DNA from: JBFLYO01 sp040756745
Lineage (GTDB): Bacteria; Bacteroidota; Ignavibacteria; UBA10030; UBA6906
Assembly (NCBI GenBank): GCA_040756745.1
Contig: JBFLYO010000002.1
Span: 102,092 to 166,091 of the forward strand
Reading direction: 5' to 3'
DNA: 64,000 bases
Position numbers and translations under genes: made by a program. Shown piece by piece: positions 33,555-42,479 of the stretch. The notes under the pieces were generated by a model. The model was not told where the DNA came from, searched no databases, and saw nothing but the letters and a program-made list of their open reading frames with translations. Every line of letters begins with the position of its first letter. Within the stretch, counting starts at the first letter, position 1.

Positions 33555-34715
33555 ATGCGAATCCCATTCCTCTCATTTGCCACGCTTGCTCTGGCGGCCG
33601 GCTCTCTTTCCGCGCAGGAGATAGAATTCCCCAGTGATCCTCTGAATGGTCGTCTCGTGTTCGAAGAAAAGAAATGCATCGCGTGCCATGCCATCGGCGG
33701 TTACGGCGGGACCGCCGGACCGGATCTCAGCCGCGAGCAGTTTTTCGGCAGCGGGCTGGAGCTGGCGTCGATTATCTGGAACCATGCTCCCCAGATGAAC
33801 CGGAAATTCCGGCAGCTCCGCATGGACCGCCCTCGCCTGACCGAGAACGAAATGTTGGAGCTCCTGGGATTCCTGTACTACCTGCGATATCTCGGCGAAC
33901 CGGGGGGAGTGGCAGAGGGGAAAGCACTTCTGGACTCTAAGGGGTGCACCACCTGTCACAGCGTGGGAGGCAAAGGGGGATCGGTGGGCCCGGACTTCAA
34001 AACCGTCCAACAATACTCGACACCGCTGTACCTGGTCCAGGCAATGTGGAACCATGGTCCCGCAATGCAGAAAGAGATCAGGGAACACAAGATGAAGTAC
34101 CCGACGCTCAGCGGACAGGATGTGAATGCCATTGGCGCATATCTCCGCCAACTGACGGCATCGAACACAGAGATCCGGATGTCGCCAGGAAGTCCCAAAC
34201 GCGGCCGGGTCCTGTTTGAGGAAAAACACTGTTCTCAATGTCACGTTGGCGAGGGAAAGAGGAAACGAATTGAGGCAGGGCTGATCCGCATCGAGCTCAA
34301 GAAGGGAGTTACGGAAGTGGCGAGCGCGATGTGGAATCACGGCCAGGTGATGATGGATCTGATGGGAAAGGAGGCGATAGACTGGCCCAGGTTCGAAGGG
34401 AGTGAAATGGCGGACATCATCGCATATATCTACTCCTTAGGTTTCCAGGACAAAGAAGGGACGGCGCAGCGCGGAGAAGAGGTGTTCAAGCAGAAGGGAT
34501 GCGGGAATTGTCATACGGCGGGGGGCGGGGGGCGGGGCCCGGATCTGTCAACGATCAAGAGATTCGATTCCCCGATTCGGATGATCCAGCTGATGTGGAA
34601 TCATGCCGGTGAGATGGAAGATCTGATCATCACACAGAACAAGAAATGGCCTGCGCTCACGGCTGACTCGATGCGGGATCTCTATGCATATCTGAAGAAG
34701 GTCACCCAACACTAA
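33555..34715 (+). CDS. Tandem class I tetraheme cytochrome c
   Basis: 386 residues. After a signal peptide (to LSAQ) four class I cytochrome c units of about 90 residues follow, each with CXXCH (CIACH, CTTCH, CSQCH, CGNCH), a GPDLS-type segment and an MWNHG(P/Q/A)-type helix giving the distal ligand region. The CSQCH unit is the most degenerate. Such tandem monoheme proteins differ from the class III-like multihemes around them. Located where alternative complex III operons encode the monoheme ActE. Confidence 0.9.
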   Translation: MRIPFLSFATLALAAGSLSAQEIEFPSDPLNGRLVFEEKKCIACHAIGGYGGTAGPDLSREQFFGSGLELASIIWNHAPQMNRKFRQLRMDRPRLTENEMLELLGFLYYLRYLGEPGGVAEGKALLDSKGCTTCHSVGGKGGSVGPDFKTVQQYSTPLYLVQAMWNHGPAMQKEIREHKMKYPTLSGQDVNAIGAYLRQLTASNTEIRMSPGSPKRGRVLFEEKHCSQCHVGEGKRKRIEAGLIRIELKKGVTEVASAMWNHGQVMMDLMGKEAIDWPRFEGSEMADIIAYIYSLGFQDKEGTAQRGEEVFKQKGCGNCHTAGGGGRGPDLSTIKRFDSPIRMIQLMWNHAGEMEDLIITQNKKWPALTADSMRDLYAYLKKVTQH

Positions 34716-34786
34716 ACGCTGAACGCGCTCACCGGATTCACCTGCAGAGATTCTCCCATGGCGCTCTTGTGCCGAGGACCATTGTC

Positions 34787-35296
34787 ATGAAAACAGTTGC
34801 TGTCATGGTCGTAGCGACAGGGGTTGTCATCGTAGGGGTGTTCCTGTACCGCGCCCTCCGCTCAGAGAAAACCGCGATTCAGCCAATTGCCTACAGCCAT
34901 AAGATTCACATTGAAAACGCCGGCTTGACCTGCGTGGATTGTCACGCAACCGTTGAGACTTCGGCGTCTGCGGCAATCCCCGACCTTGCGCTGTGTACGA
35001 ACTGCCACTCCGATGCGCCGCTTTCGCAGTCACCGGAGGAGGCGAAACTGAGACAGTATGTTGCCGGAGGGAATGAGATCCCCTGGATGCGGATTTACAC
35101 GGTTCCTGACCACGTCTATTTCTCGCATCGGCGGCACGTCATCAGGGGCGAAGTGCAATGTCCCACCTGTCACGGAAACGTTGCTGAGTATTCGACACCG
35201 ATCACGTCGGCATTCCTGCCGGTCACGATGGAAAACTGCATGCGGTGTCACAGGGAACGGAAGGTTTCGAATGACTGCCTGTCCTGTCATCGTTAG
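34787..35296 (+). CDS. Pentaheme cytochrome c (c7/c3-like, ActA-like)
   Basis: 169 residues with an N-terminal anchor helix (AVMVVATGVVIVGVFLYRAL) and five CXXCH motifs (CVDCH, CTNCH, CPTCH, CMRCH, CLSCH). YSHKIHIENAGLTCVDCH and FSHRRHVIRGEVQCPTCH are the distal-His patterns of class III cytochromes. The pentaheme domain next to a molybdopterin-family subunit is the arrangement of ActA in alternative complex III. ATG 34787 follows GAGGACCATTGTC; a GTG lies six codons upstream. The Mo-family gene starts 14 bases after its stop. Confidence 0.9.
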   Translation: MKTVAVMVVATGVVIVGVFLYRALRSEKTAIQPIAYSHKIHIENAGLTCVDCHATVETSASAAIPDLALCTNCHSDAPLSQSPEEAKLRQYVAGGNEIPWMRIYTVPDHVYFSHRRHVIRGEVQCPTCHGNVAEYSTPITSAFLPVTMENCMRCHRERKVSNDCLSCHR

Positions 35297-35310
35297 CGTC
35301 CGGGGTCTTT

Positions 35311-37764
35311 ATGGAAATTAGACGGCGGGAATTCCTGAAACTCATCGGTGGCGCTTCGGGGACGTTGCTCCTCTCGGGCTGCGGCATGGATGACGTGCTG
35401 GAGATCCCGGCGAACCTGATCGAAAAGGCCCGTAGAGGACCAAAGGTCGAAACATGGAAGAATACCATCTGTGGCCTTTGTCCGGGAGGTTGCGGCATGC
35501 GTGTTCGCCTCATCGACGGGATCCCGGTCTCTGTCAAAGGAAACCCGGTGTATCCGGTAAACCGAGGCGGGATGTGCCCGTTGGGCTTGAATGCACTGCA
35601 TGCACTCTATCATCCGGATCGCGCACGGGGGCCTCTGCGGCGGTCGGGCGATCCCGGAAGTGGAAGATGGGAGCCGCTCAGTTGGGACGATGCCTTGAAG
35701 ACCATTAGCACAATGTTGCTCGACCTCCGAGAAAAAGGGAACGCTCATCAGGTGGCTTTCCTCGGCCACGAGGAACGGGGGCTGATGCATGAACATATCG
35801 GGCGCTTCATGAGAGTCTATGGATCTCCTAACTACTTTCAATTCTCGAGCGCGCAGAACAACAGTGTGCCCTATTCGCTCGTCCATGGACATTCACGGAT
35901 TCCCGCTTTCGATTTTCTCAATGCCAAGTTGATTTTGAGCTTCGGGGCAAATTTCCTGGAAGAAGGATATTCGCCTGTCTACTACACGAAACTGTATTCC
36001 CGTCACAGAGAAACGGGGACGCGATACATCCAGATCGATTCCAGGGCGAACCTGACCGCATCAAACGCCGACCGGTGGATCCCGATCCGGCCCGGGACCT
36101 ACGGTGCACTCGCCCTCGGCCTCGCATTCGTGCTTATCCGTGAAGAGTCCTACAACATGGATTTTGTGAGGGATCACACCTTCGGATTCGACAATTGGAC
36201 CGATTCGTCGGGCGAAAAGCACGTCGGCTTTGAGAGCCTGGTCCTGGGGAACTACTATCCGGAGCGCGTGTCAGAGATTACGGGCATCGACAGCGCAACC
36301 ATACTGGCACTCGGCCGTGAACTGGGGAATACCCAACCGGCGCTGGTGTTGGGCGACCAGGGAACGATAGATGCCGCCAATGGGACGTTTGCGTCCATGG
36401 CGGTCCACAGTCTGAATGCGCTCCTTGGGAATTTCGAACGAGATGGGGGGCTTTCCTTCATCGACGACCCTCCGTTCATGAAACTGCCGGAAGTCAGGCT
36501 GGACGCGAAGGCACGGGAAGGACATAAGCGAGTGCCCATTGCCCGATCAAACGACGGCACATACCCTCTGACTGCTTTCTCGATCGATAGTTTCACTCAA
36601 AACGTTTTGTCGCAACAACCATATCCATTGAGCGTCCTCTTTCTCTATGGCGGCAACCCCCTTTTCGAGACGCTGAACCATCACGATTTCGCGAATGCGC
36701 TGAAAAAGATTCCTCTCATTGTCAGCTTTGATTCCATGGTCAACGAGACGAGCGAGTATGCACACCTTGTGCTGCCCGATCACAATGCCATGGAACGCTG
36801 GGGGGAGATCTCGAACGTCGCGTCCATAGGATTTGCCCACGTAGGCATCCAGCAGCCCGTGGTGCCACCGCTGTACGATACGCGTCATACCGGAGACGTC
36901 ATCATTGAGCTTGCCGCTCGTCTTGGGGGGTCAGTGAAGGCGGCTTTCCCATTCTCCCGCTACGAAGAATCAATGAAGCATGCGATAAAGGGCGTCTACC
37001 GGTCTGGGAAAGGGGCGATTACCACTGATGGGGTCGGGAAATCGTGGCTGGAGTATCTGCAGCAACGCGGGTGGCATGTTGGCCGGTATGATTCGTTCGA
37101 GGAGTTCTGGGATCGACTGGTGGAGCACGGCGGGTGGTGGGATCCTATACATAGACCGAACAAGTGGAACAAAGTCTTTCAGACACCGTCAGGCAGGTTT
37201 GAGTTCTTTTCCCAGAAACTCAAGTCGGCCGTTGACGCTCTTGTCAGAGCCAGGGGCGGAACTTCGTCTCAACAGCTGGACCTGGTGTTGAATGGACTGA
37301 TGATCTCAGCGCGTGGTGACAGCGCGTTCCTTCCTCATCATGAGCCTCCGGCGCACGATGCGGAATTGCCCCTGCAGCTGATCACCTTTCGGGTTCTCCC
37401 GACGCGCGACGGGCAGGGGGCGAATCTCCCCATGATGCAAGAAATGTTCGGCTACGCCGTCCGGCGTTACTGGGGATCGTGGGTTGAGATCCACCCAACG
37501 ACGGCTGCAGCGTATCACATCAATGACGGTGACTGGGTCTGGGTGGAGTCGCCCGTCGGGACCCTCAAAGTCCGGGCACAACTCTCCCCAGGGATCATGC
37601 CGAATGTGGTTGCTATCCCGATCGGGCTGGGACATACGTCGTACGGAAGGTATGCGAGGGGGCACGGAGTCAACCCCACCACCATCATGAAGGACCTGTA
37701 CGACATGATCAGCGGCAAGCCGGCATTGCAGGGTACGAGAGTCAGGATCTCGGTAGCCAGCTAG
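35311..37764 (+). CDS. Molybdopterin-oxidoreductase-family subunit (ActB/PsrA-like), Mo ligand not evident
   Basis: 817 residues. A twin-arginine signal (MEIRRREFLKLIGG) is followed by a possible lipobox Cys (LLLSGC). The [4Fe-4S] site is ICGLCPGGC with a fourth Cys in GGMCPLG. The MopB fold and its C-terminal cap are complete (SWVEIHPTTAAAYHINDGDWVWVES). Where PsrA-type enzymes have GSPN...C with the Mo-ligating Cys, this reads YGSPNYFQFSSAQNNS, without Cys or Sec. ActB of alternative complex III also works without molybdenum. The adjacent pentaheme, Fe-S and NrfD genes support an ACIII-like menaquinol:cytochrome oxidoreductase. A Mo enzyme with a Ser ligand remains possible. Confidence 0.88.
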   Translation: MEIRRREFLKLIGGASGTLLLSGCGMDDVLEIPANLIEKARRGPKVETWKNTICGLCPGGCGMRVRLIDGIPVSVKGNPVYPVNRGGMCPLGLNALHALYHPDRARGPLRRSGDPGSGRWEPLSWDDALKTISTMLLDLREKGNAHQVAFLGHEERGLMHEHIGRFMRVYGSPNYFQFSSAQNNSVPYSLVHGHSRIPAFDFLNAKLILSFGANFLEEGYSPVYYTKLYSRHRETGTRYIQIDSRANLTASNADRWIPIRPGTYGALALGLAFVLIREESYNMDFVRDHTFGFDNWTDSSGEKHVGFESLVLGNYYPERVSEITGIDSATILALGRELGNTQPALVLGDQGTIDAANGTFASMAVHSLNALLGNFERDGGLSFIDDPPFMKLPEVRLDAKAREGHKRVPIARSNDGTYPLTAFSIDSFTQNVLSQQPYPLSVLFLYGGNPLFETLNHHDFANALKKIPLIVSFDSMVNETSEYAHLVLPDHNAMERWGEISNVASIGFAHVGIQQPVVPPLYDTRHTGDVIIELAARLGGSVKAAFPFSRYEESMKHAIKGVYRSGKGAITTDGVGKSWLEYLQQRGWHVGRYDSFEEFWDRLVEHGGWWDPIHRPNKWNKVFQTPSGRFEFFSQKLKSAVDALVRARGGTSSQQLDLVLNGLMISARGDSAFLPHHEPPAHDAELPLQLITFRVLPTRDGQGANLPMMQEMFGYAVRRYWGSWVEIHPTTAAAYHINDGDWVWVESPVGTLKVRAQLSPGIMPNVVAIPIGLGHTSYGRYARGHGVNPTTIMKDLYDMISGKPALQGTRVRISVAS

Positions 37765-37781
37765 GACGAGGAGAGCTGAGA

Positions 37782-38468
37782 ATGGCAAAATGGGCTATGG
37801 TGATCGATCTCGACAAATGCACCGGGTGCGGGGCCTGCATGGTGGCGTGCAAATCGGAGAATAATATTGCCATCGTCGGTCCTGACCAGGCCCAGCAGGG
37901 GCGCGCAATGTTCTGGATGGATATGATCACGACATTTGACGGCGAGTATCCCGATGTCCGGGCAAAAAGGGTTCCCAAGTTGTGCTACCATTGTGACGAT
38001 CCACCTTGCACGAAGGTCTGTCCCGTGGGAGCGACCTACCGGAATCCGGAAGGGTTGGTTGCACAGATTTACCACCGGTGCATAGGATGCCGCTATTGCA
38101 TGGCAGCGTGCCCGTATACGGTGAAAGTGTTCAACTGGGAAAAGCCGCAATGGCTCGACGGCCCTCAGAATACGTTCAATCCTGATGTCTCGTTGCGGAA
38201 CGTCGGGGTCGTGGAGAAGTGCTCGTTTTGCGCCCACAGGCTCGCCAAGGTCAGGGAAGCGGCCGATCATGAAGAGAGGCCGATTCGGGACGGAGAGTAT
38301 CTCCCTGCCTGTGCGGAATCCTGTCCGGCTGAAGCGATCTCCTTCGGCGATATCGAGAATCCGGACAGCGAAGTGTATGAACTCTCGCGGGGCTACAGGG
38401 TCTTCCGGATCATGGAAGAACTGGGGGTTGAACCCAAAGTCTACTATCTTGCAAAGAGAACCAGGTGA
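37782..38468 (+). CDS. Four-cluster ferredoxin subunit of the ACIII/PSR-like complex
   Basis: 228 residues, no export signal of its own. Four Cys groups: CTGCGACMVAC, CYHCDDPPCTKVC, CIGCRYCMAAC and CSFC...CAESC. It is close to PsrB/TtrB-type subunits. In alternative complex III this domain is fused to the C-terminus of ActB; here it is a separate gene. Without a signal it is probably co-exported with the Tat-bearing MopB subunit. Coupled by TGATG to the NrfD gene. Confidence 0.92.
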   Translation: MAKWAMVIDLDKCTGCGACMVACKSENNIAIVGPDQAQQGRAMFWMDMITTFDGEYPDVRAKRVPKLCYHCDDPPCTKVCPVGATYRNPEGLVAQIYHRCIGCRYCMAACPYTVKVFNWEKPQWLDGPQNTFNPDVSLRNVGVVEKCSFCAHRLAKVREAADHEERPIRDGEYLPACAESCPAEAISFGDIENPDSEVYELSRGYRVFRIMEELGVEPKVYYLAKRTR

Positions 38469-39799
38469 TGGCAACGCATACTCACGCGAAGCCGGACCAG
38501 GATGAAGCGTTGGTGCGCCCGATCTACGAGACGGGGAAGGGATTCTACGTCAGCCTTGCACTATTGTTGCTCGTCTGTGTGTGGGCGTTGTACATGTACG
38601 TCAACCAGGTCAGGTTTGGCCTGGGCCTCACGGGGATGAACCAGCCGGTCACGTGGGGATTCTATATCGTGAACTTCGTCTTCTTCATCGGCATCAGCCA
38701 TGCTGGCACGTTGATTTCGGCAATCTTGCGCCTCTCGAAAGCAGAATGGCGGAGACCGATCACGCGAATGGCGGAGGTGATCACCGCAATCGTTCTCGCC
38801 ATAGGAGGGCTTCATCCGATTCTCGATTTGGGGCGACCGGACCGCATGCTCAATCTCCTCACGGCCGGGCGACTGCAGTCCCCGCTGCTCTGGGACGTGA
38901 CGAGCATTACTGCCTACTTTACCGCCAGCACGGTGTATCTCTATTTACCGTTGATACCGGATATCGCGAGAATTCGAGACCGCGGCGGGAAGCTTACCTG
39001 GCTCTACACGTTCATGGCGTGGGGATGGCAGAATACGGAGCGCCAGAAACGCGTCCTTAACCGCGCGATCAACATCCTGATGGTCATCGTTATCCCTATT
39101 GCGGTGTCTGTCCACACCGTCATCTCGTATATCTTCTCGATGACTCTCCAGCCGGGCTGGCATAGCACGATCTTCGGGCCCTACTTTGTCGCAGGGGCGA
39201 TATTCTCCGGGATAGCAGCATTGCTGATTGTCATGATCATCTTCCGAAAGATCTATCACCTGGAGGCGTATCTCAAGAAGATTCATTTTCAATACCTCAG
39301 CACACTGCTCCTGATCATGTCGCTTATCTGGTTCTATTTCACGTTCTCTGAATACCTCACAGGTATCTTCGGCGCGGAACCTCACGAGATGGACATCATC
39401 AGGTACAAGTTCTCGGGCCCCTTTGCGGCGTTCTTCTGGGCGATGGTGATCTGCAATTTCCTGATCCCTGTCCTCATCCTGAGCATCCGACGCTTCAAGA
39501 CGATCGCGGGGATCCTCATTGCATCCATCTCCGTCGTGATCGGGATGTGGCTGGAACGACTCATCATCGTTGTCCCTTCGCTTGCGAATCCAAGGATGGA
39601 ACTCCCGATGGGCATCTATGTTCCCACCATGCTTGAATGGTCCCTCTTCGCCGGCGGCATAGCGGTCTTCATCCTTGGATTCATGGTGTTTTCAAAATTC
39701 TTCCCTCTTATTTCCGTGTGGGAGATTGAAGAAGGGCGCAACGAAGGAAGAAAGGAGGTCGAGGAACGGATCCACAGTTATCTGCCCGGCGAAGTGTAG
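38468..39799 (+). CDS. NrfD-family membrane subunit (ActC-like)
   Basis: 443 residues with about ten membrane helices. Family markers are GFYIVNFVFFIGISHAGTLISAILR, LHPILDLGRPDRMLNLL and the WERL-like IGMWLERLIIVVPSL near the end. Longer than the other NrfD in the window and nearer to ActC in length and motifs. It would bind menaquinol and connect it to the Fe-S chain. Last gene of this unit; 144 bases without a recognised promoter separate it from the porin gene. Confidence 0.92.
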   Translation: MATHTHAKPDQDEALVRPIYETGKGFYVSLALLLLVCVWALYMYVNQVRFGLGLTGMNQPVTWGFYIVNFVFFIGISHAGTLISAILRLSKAEWRRPITRMAEVITAIVLAIGGLHPILDLGRPDRMLNLLTAGRLQSPLLWDVTSITAYFTASTVYLYLPLIPDIARIRDRGGKLTWLYTFMAWGWQNTERQKRVLNRAINILMVIVIPIAVSVHTVISYIFSMTLQPGWHSTIFGPYFVAGAIFSGIAALLIVMIIFRKIYHLEAYLKKIHFQYLSTLLLIMSLIWFYFTFSEYLTGIFGAEPHEMDIIRYKFSGPFAAFFWAMVICNFLIPVLILSIRRFKTIAGILIASISVVIGMWLERLIIVVPSLANPRMELPMGIYVPTMLEWSLFAGGIAVFILGFMVFSKFFPLISVWEIEEGRNEGRKEVEERIHSYLPGEV

Positions 39800-39943
39800 G
39801 GCCGGTTGAAGTTGCTTCATCCGCGGTACGCAACACGATTGACAGTCACCAACTCATGAGCACCTCTCAGCTTGCGCCCCCCCACGCGAACCGGGGATAG
39901 GCGGTCCAAGCTGCGGAGTGCGGGAAGGAGAACAAACGATTTC

Positions 39944-41251
39944 ATGAAACTGCGAATCCTCTCTGGACTGATCCTGTCCCTCCTGCTGGGAAGCGTAGTG
40001 ACCCACGCTCAGCTTGTGAACGGGCGGCTGGTCACGTCCTTCTACACCCTTGAACGATTCGACACCGTCGGGAGGTCCACGACGTATCTCCGTGCGTTTC
40101 AGGCCGTCCAGCTTTCAGCGGCGGAGGGAGACTTCTCCCTCCACACGTACCTGCTGGGCATGGTGAACGGCACGGGCGCCTTCGGCGAAAACGGCAGAGT
40201 GCGCGTCAGCAATCTCTACCTTCGATGGGCAAACATCGGACGGGCGGCTGACGTCAACCTTGGGCGCCAGGCGGTCTATGCCGGCGTCGGCAACGGGACG
40301 ATCGACGGCATCATGGCGCGCGTCAGACTGCTCGACGACATGATCACCGTGACCGGCTACGGCGGCTCCACCGTCGTACCGGATTTCACCGGCCTCCGGT
40401 CCAACTGGCACGACAATCTCCACTTCGGAGGACGGGTGCTTACCACCGTGCTTCCCGGCGCGCGCATCGGCCTGAGCTACATGAACCGCAGGGAGGAGGT
40501 CGATCCCTATTGGGCCCTCCGTGCGCGCGATACCACGTTCACGCCTGTGCCGTATTACGTTGCTCCCGACCCGTATGAAGATGAGCGCGGCAGCGCCGAT
40601 GTCTCGTATGCCTGCGGGGAAGATGCGCGCGTGTACGCTCGATACGACTACGACTTTCTGACGAATACCACGGCGCGCGGCCAGGGGGCGCTTCGCGTCA
40701 ACGTCGCCCCGGACCTTGCGCTCACGGGGGAGTATATCTACCGCAAACCGCGAGTCGCCTTCAATTCGATTTTCTCAGCCTTCACGCAGAATTCCGTCAG
40801 TGAAGTGGAAGGAGGGGTGGAATACAGCATCACCGCGCTTTGCCGAGTCTATGGCAAGCTGGGACAGGTCTCCTACACGGACGAGACAAGCATGCGGTGG
40901 ACCCTCGGGCTGTTTGCGCAGTACGGGAGCGTCAGCTACTCCGGGAGCAGCGGCTACGCCGGCGAGCTCCAGTCGTTCAACGTGCAGGGGGCCTACCCAT
41001 TGCTCGACCGGATGATCGTTCCTTCCCTGGGGGTCTCGTTCGCCTCATACAAGCTGAGTGCCGACGCTCCGCGAGACGATGCCCTCGCGGTCCTGGCAGG
41101 TGCAACGGTGCGGCCTGTGCGGACGTTCTCCGTTGAGCTCCAGGGACAATGGATGAGAAACAGGCTGTATGACCGGGACATGCGGCTGCAGGTGCGGCTG
41201 ATGTACTGGTTTGCAGAACGGATGTCGCTCTTCACAGAGGAGGTGAAGTGA
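39944..41251 (+). CDS. Outer-membrane beta-barrel porin of a porin-cytochrome conduit
   Basis: 435 residues. A signal peptide (MKLRILSGLILSLLLGSVVTHAQ) precedes an all-beta protein of alternating aromatic/polar strands (RLVTSFYTLERF, VRLMYWF) with no cytoplasmic-type helices. It shows no heme motifs. Length and strand count fit the 16- to 22-strand porins of Geobacter-type porin-cytochrome (Pcc) complexes or MtrB-like proteins, but it lacks the MtrB N-terminal CXXC. It is directly coupled (TGATG) to a 14-heme cytochrome and followed by a 9-heme lipoprotein, which is the Pcc gene arrangement. Confidence 0.82.
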   Translation: MKLRILSGLILSLLLGSVVTHAQLVNGRLVTSFYTLERFDTVGRSTTYLRAFQAVQLSAAEGDFSLHTYLLGMVNGTGAFGENGRVRVSNLYLRWANIGRAADVNLGRQAVYAGVGNGTIDGIMARVRLLDDMITVTGYGGSTVVPDFTGLRSNWHDNLHFGGRVLTTVLPGARIGLSYMNRREEVDPYWALRARDTTFTPVPYYVAPDPYEDERGSADVSYACGEDARVYARYDYDFLTNTTARGQGALRVNVAPDLALTGEYIYRKPRVAFNSIFSAFTQNSVSEVEGGVEYSITALCRVYGKLGQVSYTDETSMRWTLGLFAQYGSVSYSGSSGYAGELQSFNVQGAYPLLDRMIVPSLGVSFASYKLSADAPRDDALAVLAGATVRPVRTFSVELQGQWMRNRLYDRDMRLQVRLMYWFAERMSLFTEEVK

Positions 41252-42468
41252 TGAACCGCCGCACACTGATCATCGCCGCGCTGGTCATTACCGGCGCCCT
41301 CGTCACCGCCGTTGCCAGGAAGAGCACCGCGCCGCCGGGCTGGCCCGAGAACAACGACGCAACGACTATCAAGTTTTCCCACAAGTTCCATTTAACGGAA
41401 GCGGGTGTTGCCTGTACCGACTGCCATCCGACGGGGAAGAGCAGCACGAACGCCGCAGACAACCTGAGGAGCACACACGACAACTGCGTCAGCTGTCACG
41501 AGGAACAGATTAACAACACCTGTGCATACTGTCACAAGGATCCCGACAACATCCAGGCGGCGCCTGCGCCAGAGCGCACCCTGCTGTTCTCGCACGCGCA
41601 GCACGCGGCCATGAAAGACGTCGAGTGCGCAACCTGCCACGCGGGGCTCGATACTGTCGAGTACGCCGGTCCAGCCAACATGCCGGGAATGGCGACCTGC
41701 ACGACGTGTCACAACAACGTGACAGCAACGAATGCCTGCGAATCGTGTCACACGAGCTTTACGAACCTGATCCCCGCAAACCACCTGGCGGCGGACTTCA
41801 AGAAAGAGCACCGGCAGATGACCCGGCTCGGAGAGCTCGAGGTGAGCTGTGCCACCTGCCATTCGCAGAACTTCTGCGCGGAGTGTCACGGCGCAACTCC
41901 GCTCGTCCAGCTCGGTCAAAGCGCGCTGATGGCCGACCCCTCGCCGCGCGTCGCGCCCGGCAGCGATTCCCCACGGGCGATGGAGCTTCAAATGGTCCAT
42001 TCGATGAATTACCGTTTCACCCACGGGATCGATGCGAAAGCAAAAAGCGCCGACTGTTACACGTGCCACTCATCTCGCGACTTCTGCGCGAAGTGCCACG
42101 CCGAGGGGGACAACCTCGCTCCCGGAGAGCGGCCGGCCTGGCACCTCGGTGCAGGGTTCGCCACGCTCGGCGTCGGATCGGGGGGTGGACGGCATGCGGA
42201 ATTTGCACGTCGCGACATCGAGAGCTGCATGAGCTGTCACGACGTCCGCGGGGGAGACCCCGTCTGCATCACCTGCCACACGGACGCGGACGGCATCCGC
42301 GGCACCGACCCGAGGACGCATCCCGGCGGGTTCATGAAGGAGGAGGAAGAGGGCGCCTGGCACCACGATGCCGGCGCTTCGTGCTACACCTGCCACACCG
42401 ATATGAACGCAAGCCCGAACGGTACTCCGGGAAGGGGCTTCTGCGGATATTGTCACGGTTCAAAGTGA
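41251..42468 (+). CDS. 14-heme cytochrome c
   Basis: 405 residues with an N-terminal signal or anchor (LIIAALVITGALVTAVA) and 14 CXXCH motifs, from CTDCH to CGYCH. The first part has class III-like pairing (FSHKFHLTEAGVACTDCH, FSHAQHAAMKDVECATCH). As the gene between the porin and the surface lipoprotein cytochrome, it is the likely conduit cytochrome lodged in or under the porin. Start ATG overlaps the porin stop. Confidence 0.92.
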   Translation: MNRRTLIIAALVITGALVTAVARKSTAPPGWPENNDATTIKFSHKFHLTEAGVACTDCHPTGKSSTNAADNLRSTHDNCVSCHEEQINNTCAYCHKDPDNIQAAPAPERTLLFSHAQHAAMKDVECATCHAGLDTVEYAGPANMPGMATCTTCHNNVTATNACESCHTSFTNLIPANHLAADFKKEHRQMTRLGELEVSCATCHSQNFCAECHGATPLVQLGQSALMADPSPRVAPGSDSPRAMELQMVHSMNYRFTHGIDAKAKSADCYTCHSSRDFCAKCHAEGDNLAPGERPAWHLGAGFATLGVGSGGGRHAEFARRDIESCMSCHDVRGGDPVCITCHTDADGIRGTDPRTHPGGFMKEEEEGAWHHDAGASCYTCHTDMNASPNGTPGRGFCGYCHGSK

Positions 42469-42479
42469 GCGAGACGACA

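Noticed and set aside
35311..39799. Assignment as nitrate, tetrathionate or thiosulfate reductase
   Set aside because: No evident Mo ligand, and the attached pentaheme and class I cytochromes fit an ACIII-like role better.
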